64,000 nt of DNA from positions 337,880,750-337,944,749 of the forward strand of contig NC_069659.1 of the NCBI RefSeq assembly GCF_027244095.1, read 5' to 3'. Below the pieces are notes generated by a model. The model made no database searches. It had not been told where the DNA came from and was given only the letters and a program-made list of their open reading frames with translations. Shown here piece after piece: positions 32,331 through 42,676 of this stretch; within the stretch, counting starts at the first letter, position 1; every line of letters begins with the position of its first letter. The translations under genes were made by a program, and so were the position numbers. Source of the DNA: Hemicordylus capensis (lineage: Eukaryota > Chordata > Lepidosauria > Squamata > Cordylidae).

Positions 32331-33070
32331 CACGTCGTTTCCAACCATAGGATCTGGAAGCCAAGCCCTATGGGGAAGAGCTGAAGAAGTGGCACATGGA
32401 GCGTCTTCAACGCTGGATTGCCACTTTCAAATATCTGAAGCCTGGTCATATAGGAAGAGGACCAGACTCTGTGGCTACTGAGAGCAGGACTGGAACCAGT
32501 GGGTTGTAAAGGAAGCAGATTCAGCAGGCATGTAGGAAGCTGTCAGCAGCAGCCCCTAGGCACCCCAGCGACACGCCACGCCACCCGCATCTGATGTCAG
32601 ATGCAGGGGACGAGGCCACGTGCTAGGAAGCCAGGGCTGGTCGAAGCTTCTCACAAACAGGGCCATGCTTCAGCCAGTGCTCGGTTTCCGGCCTGGCTGG
32701 GAGTGCATCTCTCTGCCTTTCAAGGCAGGGAAAGGCACTCCCAGCCAGGCTGGAATCCCAGCACTGGCCGAGGGTTTTGCGAACGGGACTTTGCAGCCTG
32801 ACTCTGCATATGACCACAAACCCTGTGTCGGATGTCACGTGCAGGGGGCGTGGCTACATTGGATGTGACGGCTCCACAGGGGGTGGCAGCCGGGTTCTTT
32901 GGACTTGTCCGCACAATCGTGGCTCCGCCCCTGAGATTCAGACGAGCCAATAGGAGGGATTTACTAACTACAAGCGCTGTTCAGCAATGGAACAGTCTGC
33001 CTGGTGCAGTGCTAGGCTCTCCTTTGCTGCTGTTGGTTTTCAGACAGAGGTATGATGGGATGCTACTGCA
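32331..33070. other. CR1 scrap and unassigned sequence
   Basis: 32345-32490 resembles degraded CR1 (gatctggaagccaagcccta). 32560-32960 is GC-rich with repeated ggctgggagtgcatctct-type words in inverted pairs (32690 and 32735), perhaps another foldback. No gene called. Confidence 0.4.
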
Positions 33071-33204
33071 CAGGGTTAGGCAATCTTGGCTCTCCCACTG
33101 TTGTTGAACTACAACTCCCATCATCCCTAGCCAAAATAAATTGTGTTTGGGGTTGATGGGAGTCATAGGCAAAAACAGCTGAAGAGCCCGAGGATGCCTA
33201 CCTC
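33071..33204. mobile_element. Palindromic hAT-type MITE P8
   Basis: cagggttaggcaatcttggc at the left, gcccgaggatgcctacctc at the right, with tacaactcccatcatcccta and ttgatgggagtc arms. Confidence 0.65.
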
Positions 33205-33289
33205 CACAGCAGTTTCCTGCACTGAATTCTTAGAAGACCTGCAAGGCCCCTTACAGCTCTAAAATTCTATAATTCTAATGTATGTACTC

Positions 33290-33540
33290 AAATGAGGTTT
33301 GTTTATTTCTCACTTTTTCATTCTGTTCCTCCATCAAAGAATTCAGAGCAGTCTAGAGAGTGTCCATCCCCCATGTATCATTACACCAACCCTGTGAGGT
33401 AGGGTGGGCTGAGACGCACCAAGTTTCTTAAAGAAGCATAGAAGTGGACTCTGTGTCTGAGGAGGGATTTGAACCCAGGTCTTCTAGGTTTGCCTGCTTT
33501 AGGGTTGCAGATGCTCTTCCACTGAGCCATTTTCAGCTGA
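33290..33540 (-). mobile_element. CORE-SINE/MIR-like SINE M4
   Basis: Reversed: caaccctgtgaggtagggtg, ggagggatttgaacccaggt (box B inverse) and gatgctcttccactgagcca (tRNA-like head). Close to full length. Confidence 0.65.
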
Positions 33541-33776
33541 TCCTTACAGGTGTCCCATTAATGTCAATTGGAGCTTCCGTAGTAGATTATGCCATAAACA
33601 GTTTCACTTGCTGATTTCAGCCGATCTCTATTAAACAAACCACAGACCTCTATTAAAGGCACATGTCAACGTGCTGCCCAGTACATCACACCGGCTCTCA
33701 CATAGGAAGCTGCCTTATACAGAGCCAGACCACTGATCCATCTAGCTCAGTCTTGTCTACACTGACTGGCAGCAGC

Positions 33777-34897
33777 TAGGGGTGTGCACAAAACCATTTT
33801 TGCTGGCTTGGTCCGGATTTGAACCGAATTCGAACTGGCCTGGCTTGGTTCAGGCTCTTGTTGAACTGGACCCGGTTCGACCTCCAGTCTGTTTCGAACC
33901 AGTTCGCGGACCGATTTAGGGGTATACTGGTGAAAGGGAATCCAGTGAAGATTCCTCTTTACTAGTAACGGGGGAAGGGGCGGGGGCTTCCCTAAGCCTA
34001 GAAGGGGTGGGAGGGAAGTCTGAAGTACTTACAAATAGTGGCGGTGGCAGCAGCAGTGACTCCCCCTCCTGCCTCTCTCAGATTAGCCTGTGGTAACTCG
34101 TAGGGATGTGCTGACCGGTCTGGTGGTCCGGCAGCTGTGTCCTTGCAGAGGGCATTGGCACATGCACGGCGGCCGCCAAAATGGCGGGCACGCGCTCATA
34201 CGGAGGCCCGAAAGGGCCAAAAATGCTCAGTTACCCAGCCGCAGCGGAGATGAAAAAGGCCGGTGGGGGGAGAGAGAACCCGCGTGGAACCCCCCCCCCT
34301 TGGCTTCAGCAAGCCCCCCGAAGGGGCTAAAGGTACTTAAAATCTAATTTAATTTTTTAAAAATTCACAGATCGGTCCAGGACCGGACCAGACTGGAGGG
34401 GGGGAGGTTCGATGGGGGGCTGGACCGAACTGGGGGGTTGTTTCTCCCTTTCATGATACCAGAACATGGGCTCATCCAATGAAGTTGACGATGGGGGTCC
34501 GGCCTCGAACTGAACCAGGCCAGACAGTTCCATGCACACCCCTAATAACTCAGTTCAGGCCTTCTCCAGCCCAATTCTGGCCTCTGACATGCACAGAGAA
34601 CAGAACTGGGCCAGATAAGAGCCAAACCAGGACACCACTGGCCCTGGCTACTCTGGGGGAGGCCAGCAGGGGTGGGAGGGTGCGGGTGCTGCCCCCCCCA
34701 ACCCCCACAGCCACAGCCGCTGACACTATTTGTAAGTACTGCAGGGAAGCCCCCCTTTCCCTTTACCAATATACCCCCCAACTAGTCCAAACATGTTTGG
34801 TTTGAAATGAGGTCAGTCCAATCCAAACATGGACCACGCGAACCAGGCCGGTTTGATTTGAGCCATGGTTCGAATTGAGCTGGCTCACACACCCCTA
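33777..34897. mobile_element. hAT-like element, TAGGG family, copy C
   Basis: Ends TAGGGGTGTGCACAAAACC and CTCACACACCCCTA. Flanks 33769-33776 and 34898-34905 are both gcagcagc, a perfect 8-bp duplication. The inside has tggtccggatttgaaccgaa palindromic words and a gggtatactggtgaaaggga block shared with copy B. Without the nested copy D it is about 670 bases, near the size of copy B (713). Confidence 0.9.
34101..34544. mobile_element. hAT-like element, TAGGG family, copy D, nested in C
   Basis: Ends TAGGGATGTGCTGACC and CATGCACACCCCTA. Flanks gtaactcg and ataactca match at 6 of 8 positions. Its inside carries a CpG-rich block (ggccgccaaaatggcgg) and, at about 34438-34487, CR1 words (atgggctcatccaatgaagt). 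Confidence 0.8.
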
Positions 34898-35000
34898 GCA
34901 GCAGCTCTCCAAGGTTTCAGGCAGGCGTCTTTCTTCGCCCTATCTGGAGGTACCAGGGATTGAACCTAGGACCTTCTGCATGCCAAGCAGATGCTTCTCT

Positions 35001-35457
35001 GTTTTAGTTCTGAACTACTAAATCCATTACAAGGAACAGAGGGTTGAATATACAACATGTCCCCCTCCCCATTCTGAGTTTGTTTTAATCAAAGCTCTCC
35101 CTCTGACTTATTTATTTCATTCCTCTTACACACACACCCCCTCTCTCTCCAGGCTTTCCCTCTCTCTCCCCCCCCCCCTCTCTCTTTCTCTTCCCTCACC
35201 CTCTCTCTCTCTTCATGGCTTTCACTGAGCTTGTTGCATCACAATTTGTTGTCATGGAAATATTTTAAAACTCAGAGTAAAAAACAGATGACCAGCAGAA
35301 AGGGGGGGGGATCTATCAGTTAAAAAAGGTTACATGTTTCCATCATTTTACAGAAAAGCAAGGAGGAGTTGGATTATTTGATTAGTGGGTTTAACCGTTG
35401 TTCCTCTTTGCTTTTGCGAGGTTTGTTGGAGGGTCCCCTTTCTGTCATATAGCTGCA
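35001..35457. other. Pyrimidine-rich and unassigned sequence
   Basis: 35100-35215 is a CT-rich low-complexity tract. The remainder is without recognisable repeats and runs into the candidate exon at 35458. Confidence 0.5.
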
Positions 35458-35622
35458 TTATGGCCTACGCTCCTGCAGATTATGTTTCAATGATTTACGG
35501 TAACCTCGCATCACACAAGGACAGAGTGTACTTTCATGGCTTTCAAATGGTCCGCTTTGAAGACAACGTCCTCCCAACAAACTGGTCCTTTCTACATCCC
35601 CACTACGCATCCATCAGTTAGT
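35458..35622 (+). CDS. Possible terminal exon, unrecognised gene
   Basis: After an acceptor-like tract (ccctttctgtcatatag at about 35433-35449) a frame runs from ATG at 35460 to TAG at 35620 and encodes 53 residues beginning MAYAPADYVSMIY and ending HPHYASIS. AATAAA lies at 35629-35634 and again at 35638-35643, well placed to end a transcript. The peptide has a balanced, aromatic-rich composition and no low complexity, but I recognise no family, and I found no upstream exon. It could equally be a chance frame or a gene relic. I include it because stop, acceptor and double polyadenylation signal coincide. Confidence 0.2.
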
Positions 35623-35817
35623 GCTCCACAATAAAGGAATAAAGTGCATTACTTTGACTCCTGTGATTGTGGTTGAAGGTATGCGTGCACAGAAGAGAAC
35701 CTTGCATACAGCTGGGTTTGTTATTCTTGTTTAATGTTTACTCTTCGTGGCCAAAGAGACAAGCTGCATTTTAGCTAAGAATGTGAGAATTTTGTTCCTG
35801 GATCAGACCATCCAGTC

Positions 35818-35880
35818 CAGTGGTTCTCAGTCTTGGGTCTCCAGATGATGCTGGTCTACAACTTCCATGATCCCCAGGTA
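35818..35880 (+). repeat. Half of a palindromic MITE (P9)
   Basis: Left arm only: tggttctcagtcttgggtct then ctacaacttccatgatcccc. Confidence 0.5.
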
Positions 35881-35924
35881 GAATGGCCATAGATAGCACC
35901 CTGTTTATGAAATAACCTCCCTAA

Positions 35925-36650
35925 TGAGGAGGCTTCAGCATCTGGGGCTTTTTAGTTTGGAAAAGAGGTGACAACAGGAGGGGAAATGACTTTACTAGCA
36001 AGCCAGAGGTTGCTGGTTCGAATCCTGGCTGATATGTTTCCCAGACTATGGGAAACGCCTATATCAGGCAGCAGTGATATAGGAAGATGCTGAAAGGCAT
36101 CATCTCATATTGTGCATGAGGAGACAATGGGAAACCCCTCCTGTATTCTACCAAAGACAACCACAGGGCTCTGTGGTTGCCAGAATTCAACACCGACTCA
36201 ACGGCACACTTTACAGATGTATAAAATGATGCATGGAATAGAGAGAATTCTATAAAAGCAGAACCAGAGGTCATCCCAGGAAACTGATTGCCAAGAAACT
36301 GAGGACCAACAAAAGGAAGTGCTTCTCACACAATGCATAATTAACCTATGGAATTCTCTGCCACAAGACGTGATGACAAAAACTTGTCTGGATGGCTTTA
36401 AAAGAGGCTTAGATAAATTCATGGAGGACAAGTCTATCAATGGCTACTAGTCTGATGGCTATAGGCTACCTCCAGTTCAAGAGGCAAGATGCCTCTAAAT
36501 ACCAATTGCAGGGGAGCAACAGCAAGCGAGAGAGCAGTTCCTCCCTTCTTGCTTATGGGCTCCCCAAAGGGATTTGGTGGACTACTGTGTGAAATCAGAT
36601 ACTTGACTAGATAGGCCTTGGGCCTGATCCAGCAGAGCTGTTTTTTGTTT
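35925..36650 (+). mobile_element. CR1 LINE 3' end, interrupted
   Basis: Upstream part ggggctttttagtttggaaa, then after the inserted SINE tgtataaaatgatgcatgga, aattctctgccacaagacgt, and the closing ggcctgatccagcagagctg. This is the longest CR1 3' region in the window. Confidence 0.75.
35976..36214 (+). mobile_element. Sauria SINE, copy 2
   Basis: gccagaggttgctggttcga (box B), gaagatgctgaaaggcatca and tail ttcaacaccgactcaacggc...cacactttac. It lies inside the CR1 copy and is therefore younger than it. Confidence 0.8.
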
Positions 36651-36654
36651 TAAT

Positions 36655-36842
36655 TTATTTTACATTTTATATCCTGCTCTTCCTCCAAGGAGCCCAGAGC
36701 GGTGTACTACATACTTAGGTTTCTCCTCACAACAACCCTGTGAAGTAGGTTAGGCTGAGAGAGTAGTGACTGGCCCAGAGTCACCCAGCAAGTATCTTGG
36801 CTGAATGGGGATTTGAACTCGGGTCTCCCTGGTCCTAGTCCA
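36655..36842 (-). mobile_element. CORE-SINE/MIR-like SINE M5
   Basis: Reversed: acattttatatcctgctctt, ttctcctcacaacaaccctg, gactggcccagagtcaccca, gggatttgaactcgggtctc. MITE P10 was inserted in its tRNA-like end. Confidence 0.75.
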
Positions 36843-36845
36843 GCA

Positions 36846-36927
36846 CAGGGGAGTCCAACCTAAGGCTCTCCAGCTGTTTTTGGACTACAGCTCCCATGAC
36901 CCCACCACGATTAGTTGACCACTCCTG
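36846..36927. mobile_element. Palindromic hAT-type MITE P10, internally short
   Basis: caggggagtccaacctaagg at the left and ttagttgaccactcctg at the right, only 82 bases, so the centre has been lost. Confidence 0.6.
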
Positions 36928-37184
36928 CTCCAAGCTCTGTTTGGACGTTGTGCTGTGCCTGCATGCAGATGTCTGTACATACATGTATGTTTTGGATGAA
37001 TGACTGCACCTTGTATTCATTTTAAAAGTGGACATGGATACAGCCCCCCGAAATGGAGGGAACAGCTAGGAAGTGCCTTGCTGTACCTGCATTTAACTTA
37101 CCGTGCTAATAATTGTACCTGTGTCTAGATCTGTACTTTTGTACACTGTAAATGTATTGAATGAATGCTCAACAAAATGTGTGA

Positions 37185-37627
37185 TTCGACTGGAACTGGA
37201 GATTCTCTGCCTGTGTTGTGTAGTTTTGGCTTCATATCTGCTAATCTTCTTTGACACTGCTGTTATTTGCTGTTTTATTATTTCCAGGACTGCTCTAATT
37301 TTCCTTGAATCTAGGTGGTATTTTTGGATCAGATACTGTTTGGTGTTTTCATTCTTCAGCTTCTTGTCTTTCATATCTTTCAATTTACTAGCATCTGATC
37401 TAAGCCTGGAGATTTTATTTTCTAATCTAATCTTCCATTTAGGTGATGTACTGCTTTCTTTTTTTTACAGGTCCACTGATCTTGTATCCGAGCTCTTGTG
37501 TTGTTATTGTTGCTGCACTGTACATTAGTGGGTTTGTTTCTTGCAAATTCTTGGGTGTTATTTCAGCAAGTGCAGCAGTGACATCTTTTAATGCCTGAGC
37601 AAGTTGTTTTTTGGCAACTGTTTTTAC
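37185..37627 (-). mobile_element. Internal fragment of the R4-clade LINE
   Basis: Nearly identical to 30937-31365, differing at only a handful of bases over the aligned core. It corresponds to the linker just before the reverse transcriptase and lacks both ends of the element. Same strand as the long copy, 6 kb away. Confidence 0.85.
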
Positions 37628-37784
37628 ATCTCGGCATTAATGCCACTGATTGCTAGGCAGCCCTGCCAGAGTCATGCCAGTTGTGATAGCTGGGACAAGG
37701 AAGACTCTGTTTCCCCCAGCAGTGCAAGAATCCTTTTGGATCAAACAGGCAGCTAGTCTGCTCCAGAATCCTGCTTCCTACATT

Positions 37785-38035
37785 GGTCCGTAAGAAAAGC
37801 CCTGCTGGATTTGGCCAAAAGCCCATCCAGCCCAGCTCCCTGTGTCATGTATGGGCCAGCCAGGTGCCTCTGGGAAGCCTGCAAGGGGGGGAAAGGGGAA
37901 AACCACCCCTGCCTTCTCGGATGCTGGTGGAAATATACACCTACCAGGGCTAGTAGCCATTGCCCTAGACTCCACGCATTTGTCCAACCCCTTTTAAAAC
38001 ACTGTGGAGGTCCTGAAGCAGAAGGCATTCTCATT
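37785..38035 (-). mobile_element. CR1-like LINE 3' fragment, reversed
   Basis: Starts with agccctgctggatttggcca (inverse of the CR1 closing words), then catccagcccagctccctgt and tagtagccattgccctagac. A different CR1 subfamily from the copies at 160 and 50590. Confidence 0.65.
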
Positions 38036-38044
38036 TGAACAGTG

Positions 38045-38200
38045 TGGTCATTTTACATTATTTTTGTGTTTCTCACTAGAGTAAGACCTACCGCAAAAGT
38101 AAGACCTAGCAGTAATTTCTGATGTACTGCTAATTGCCCTAGTGCATTTTTGGGGGCTAAAATTAATATAAGACGCTGTCTTATTTTCGGGGAAACACGG
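38045..38200. repeat. Transposon-end-like repeat (cttattttcggggaaaca)
   Basis: The words attaatataagacgctgtct and tattttcggggaaacac are a familiar end of old tetrapod DNA transposons. Only one end is clear. Confidence 0.45.

Positions 38201-38210
<10 letters not shown>

Positions 38211-38287
<77 letters not shown>
38211..38287. repeat. (TG)n-(TA)n compound microsatellite
   Basis: About 17 TG units lead straight into about 23 TA units. Confidence 0.95.
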
Positions 38288-38292
<5 letters not shown>

Positions 38293-38934
38293 TTTAAGTT
38301 CAGCAGAACACATTCCTTGGCACGGTATGTAGGTGATACAAGAAAAGTGTCTCTATTAAATTTTGCTAGCTAGAGAGTAAAAATAGATAATTCAGTAGAA
38401 TGGGTATTATGTGAGTGTAATGGGGTGGGGGGTTTTTTGGCTGTTAATGAACAAACTCAATACATTAGAACAAAGAATTTGCTATAGTCACAAGACACAC
38501 AGAGTTCTGTATATTTCATCTCTGAATAGAAGAGGGGACAGCAACCAATCACACTCCTGGTATCTTGTGGGTTGCTCAGTCTTCCCGATGGATAAGAACT
38601 GAACAGACATCCAGTAGGCTAATGAGCATTGACCCTTGCTCGTTTGAATGCCCTTCCCTCTGCACTGCTAGACGGGAAATAGAAGAGTTCCATATGCATT
38701 ATGTCCTTGCCCTTGTGGCTCAGGGGATATAGAGTCAGTTGTTCATGTTATTCTGTATTGCCAATTTTGTAGGGATGCTTATATTGTTTATTGCTCCTCT
38801 CTTAAAGAATCATCCTGGCCAGATGGATCAATTTTACTTGGATTTTTCTTCATCCTATCTATTGTTGGGAACCCTGTAAATGAAATGTTTTGCTCCTATG
38901 AAGCCACTAGTGGATCTTCCAAGATAGAAACTCT
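38288..38934. other. Unassigned sequence
   Basis: No gene or repeat recognised. Confidence 0.4.
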
Positions 38935-39475
38935 ATCTTCAGAAACTCCTGCCTGCAGCCTTGGGGAAGCCACTGCCAGTCATGTGTAGATGGACCAATG
39001 TTCCTGAAACTATCTAGATTGGTGGCCATCACCATATCCAGGGGCAGTGAATTCCACAGTTTAACCATATATTGTGCAAATAAACTTTTTGTTTGTCCTG
39101 GATCTCCCAGCATTGGATGACCCTGGGTTCTTATGAGACAGAGAAAAATTTCATTTTATTCCAGATGCTACTGGGAAGCCCACAAATCGGTCTCGAAGGG
39201 AACAGTCCTCCTATGTTGTTGCCCTGCCAACAGCTGGTATTCAGAGGTATCCTACCTCTGAACATGGAGACTCCCTTTAGCCATCATAGCCAATGCCTTG
39301 GATAGACTTCTCAACCACCAAAAATGTGTCTAATCCCCCTGTATAGTCACCCAAGCCAGTGGTCTTCTCAATCGCTTTTGGCAGTGAACCCTGTGAAATA
39401 ATGATGCATTGTATGAAATGCTTCCTTTTGCCCATCCTCTGTTGACTGCCAGTCAACTTCATTGGATGAGCCCAT
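38935..39475 (-). mobile_element. SINE scrap and two reversed CR1 pieces
   Basis: 38935-39000 is a forward scrap of the mosaic SINE (cagccttggggaagccactg). 39003-39150 (ggtggccatcaccatatcca, gaattccacagtttaaccat) and 39275-39475 are reversed CR1 pieces separated by unassigned DNA. Confidence 0.5.
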
Positions 39476-39630
39476 GTTCTGGTATCATGGAAGGGAGAAA
39501 CAACCGCCCAGGGTCTTTGGAGTGGGCGGTATATTAAATGCTTCTAATAAATACTCTCCAACCACACTCCACCCCAGGCATAACTTTACAGACCTCTATT
39601 ATGCCTTTCCCTGCCCTCTTCTTCTTAAAC

Positions 39631-39759
39631 CAGAAGTTCCTAACTTTGGGTCCCTAGATCTTGTTGGACTACAGCTCCCATCATCCCCAGCCACAATGGC
39701 CGAAGGATGATGGAGCTGTAGTCCAACAATATCTAGGGACTCCAGGTTGGGAAGTCTCG
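39631..39759. mobile_element. Palindromic hAT-type MITE P11
   Basis: ccagaagttcctaactttgg and ccaggttgggaagtctcg at the ends, with ggactacagctcccatcatc and gatgatggagctgtagtcca arms. Confidence 0.7.
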
Positions 39760-41126
39760 TTGAAAGAGCCCCACACGTTTTCACAAGCTCCAACACTCTG
39801 ACCCTTTGGGGCACCTTTTCCAGCACTAAGATATCCTTTTGCAATTGCTTTTCAGTCGCAGGAAAATGCAACTTTTCCCCATGACAGTCACAACTGGGAG
39901 AAGCTATTTAGACCTAGCCTCTGCCCCTTTAGCAGCAGTTTGAGCTTCAGCAATCAGCAGGTGAATATCTTTTTCTCCCTGCCATGAAAAGCTTCACCTG
40001 CAGATTTCTGCATATCAAACTTCAAGATCATGAGGCTTAGCCCGTTTTCCCCGCAGACGAGCAAGCTCACCCTGAACGACCAGATGGGCTGCCCACACAA
40101 CTACCAGATCTGTCACGTAGCTAGTAAGGGCGGTGCAAGTTGGGGGCCGCCAGAACACCCAAGAGTGTGCGGGGCATTTGGGGAGACCCCGCCCCGAGGC
40201 TGGAATGCTTGTTGGAGCCTCCTGGGGGTCTCCTCATGAGTTGCCATGGTGTGGAGCTCCGCTGACTCACGACCGGACTTCAAGCGGTCCTGTGAATAGT
40301 CTCCATGTCTGGTTTCTACCCCACTCCCAGTCTGTTCCCCCTCCCCCGCTTCCCCAGCCAGTTGGCAACCCTAAGAATGTGGTGTCACAAAATCCCAGGT
40401 AAGAAAATGCAACAATGAAAGGCTACATTAATGGTTAAAAAAAAGTGTCATTTCTTTTTATAAAAAAACAAATACAAAATTTGTAGGATCAGAAGTGGCA
40501 AGTAATGTACACTTTGGTAAACAAAAAAACCCAAACACAATTGTAATGTTTCTGCTAATTTGCCTCAGTTTCCCAATATGTGTGCTTGTGTTTAAAAAAA
40601 ACCACACACATACACAAACACACACACACGATGTGCTACATGTGATAATCAAGGTGTTGAAAAATCTTAAGTCCACACAAATTCACTGCTGGAAACCAAC
40701 GATTAACACTTTTCTACCATTCTGCTGTTTTCTTGAGATCCCAATGCACTCTCGGAAAAGATATATCTGTAGCTGCAATACATCCTCTGAGATGGATGTT
40801 ATGGAGTCAGCCTGCCCTAATTTTCTGCTTAAGAAGGGTGGGTGTAGGAGGCCAGTATAGCTTTGGCCAGTTTAGTGAGTTGAAGTGACCCATGGAGAAC
40901 ATGGCAAGGAGCGATCACAACACGGACTTGCATTGGGTCGCTTTCCACATCCCCCCCCCCCCCAAACTTAAGTATGGTCAACAGATTCCTTGCAGTAGAT
41001 CTCTACCAACTTCTTACATTCATGCAACATATTTAAAGTGGTGCCAAGTGCAGAATACCCAAGCCGAGCAGGCTTTCTTCTGGGCAGGTGTGCAGATCTG
41101 GATGGTTGTGCCTCCTTACCTTATTT
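39760..41126. other. Unassigned sequence
   Basis: Contains a short CA run (40605-40630) and a C run (40952-40965). No gene or dispersed repeat recognised. Confidence 0.4.
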
Positions 41127-41264
41127 CAGGGATCCCAACCTTGGGCTCCGGCGGTTGTTGGGTCACAACTCTTATCATCCCCAGTCACAACGGCCAGCCA
41201 CTGTGGCTGGGATAATGGGAACTGTAGTCCCACAAGAGCCAGAGACTCAAGGCTGAGAACCTTG
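41127..41264. mobile_element. Palindromic hAT-type MITE P12
   Basis: Ends cagggatcccaaccttgg and aaggctgagaaccttg. Flanks ccttattt and ccttattt are identical over 8 bases (41119-41126, 41265-41272). Confidence 0.9.
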
Positions 41265-41842
41265 CCTTATTTCAATGGATCCAACTGCAACAGGAAAATT
41301 GGGTAATGTATGACTGGTACTGCTTCTCAGGTGACTTACCTGTTGCCATACAGGTGACTTACCTGTTCTCATAAAGGAATCCTCTAGCTCAGGTATTTTT
41401 CTTGCTGCAGTCTCCCAGAGTGGTGACTATCATAGCTAAGAGGGCTGCCACCTTTTTAAGGAGAGAGCCCGAGTTCTTATAAGGAGCAACAAAACAGGCT
41501 CCTCAAACAAACAATATTTCCATTACCACAGTTCCATATCATGAACACCTGTTGAATTTCTGCCTGCCACACAGCTCTTAAAGGCAGAGCCTCCAGACAC
41601 AAGGCAGGCAAAACTCAAGAACTGCTCTAGAAGAGTAAAGGGTATAGGCGTGGTTTTACAATGCAGCTGGCAACTGAATAAAAACCAATAAACTTGCAAT
41701 AGTTGTTTTTTTTTTAAATCTGATCATTAAGGAACCTGAATCAGAGCCTCGAACTACTATAAAGAAAAAGAGTTTGTCTAAACAGCCTCACAATATTCTA
41801 TTGACAGTTCTTTATCTAGAGATGGTGCCTATCTCTCTAGAA
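41265..41842. other. Unassigned sequence
   Basis: A small duplication of ggtgacttacctgtt occurs at 41331 and 41353. Otherwise nothing recognised. Confidence 0.4.
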
Positions 41843-41979
41843 CAGGCCTGCTCAACTTTGCCCCCACACCAGCTGCTTTTGGACTACAGCACCCATAATT
41901 CCCAGCCAGTGGCCAATAGCAAGGGATTATAGGAGTGGTAAGCCAACATCTACAGGAGGGCTAAAGTTGAGCAGGCCTG
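41843..41979. mobile_element. Palindromic hAT-type MITE P13
   Basis: Ends caggcctgctcaactttg and aaagttgagcaggcctg, the same subtype as P1 and P2. Confidence 0.8.
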
Positions 41980-42570
41980 CACTGAAGCACTCCACAAAGA
42001 AAGCGGTGTTTGCTCTTCCTGGTTGAATGGGTTTCCTTGTCCACCATCTTCTTCTTTCTCACCTCAAGTCAGAGGCTGGAGTCCAGGCTTGAGCCACAGA
42101 GCAGGCAACAGAACAGGCTAGTGGATGTGATCAGGGACCGCATTCCCATACAGTGCCTCTTAAAGGAACAGGAAACATCACCAGGGGAAACACCTGGCAA
42201 CCTTCAATTCCCAAGCTCCTTTGCTCCTCGGTAATGAATAGAGGCTGCCCAATGGTGTGAAAATGCACCTGAACAGCCCATTCTTGCCTAGCAGTTGATT
42301 AGGCATGATTCTAATAGTCAATGTTAAGGTCGCCAGAGACAGGCTTTGAAACAGCTCTTGAACGGAGCCGCACAGAAGGGAGGACCTAGCTCGTGTGGCA
42401 CTGACCAAAGAAGCCACACTGGCTGGAATGGTCCCTTCAAAGCAAGTCTTAAGATACAGAAGCCCTCTCAAAGACATCTGCCAGGTGACTACAAAAGAAA
42501 AAAGGGCCCAGCCTATTCCTGTGTCTTTAAATAGCAGCTTGATATACCCAAGGCTTGGCACAGCAGAGAA

Positions 42571-42676
42571 CAAGGCTGCACAACTCCCACAATCTCTGGG
42601 CTCAATGGCCAAAAGGTCCAGGATTATGGGAGTTGTGAGCCAACATCTGCAGGAGGGCCGAAGCTGTGCAGCCCTG
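42571..42676. mobile_element. Palindromic hAT-type MITE P14
   Basis: Ends caaggctgcacaactccc and gaagctgtgcagccctg. Flanks gcagagaa and gcatagat match at 6 of 8 positions. Confidence 0.7.

Larger units (their letters stand above)
33698..35000 (-). mobile_element. Mosaic SINE S7 split by a hAT element
   Basis: The tail half (ataggaagctgccttataca) lies at 33700-33776 and the tRNA-like half (agcagctctccaaggtttca to gccaagcagatgcttctc) at 34898-35000. The gap is exactly hAT copy C plus one target duplication. Confidence 0.8.

Noticed and set aside
38053-38332. Frames rich in Ile-Tyr or Thr-His
   Set aside because: Translation of the (TG)n-(TA)n microsatellite.
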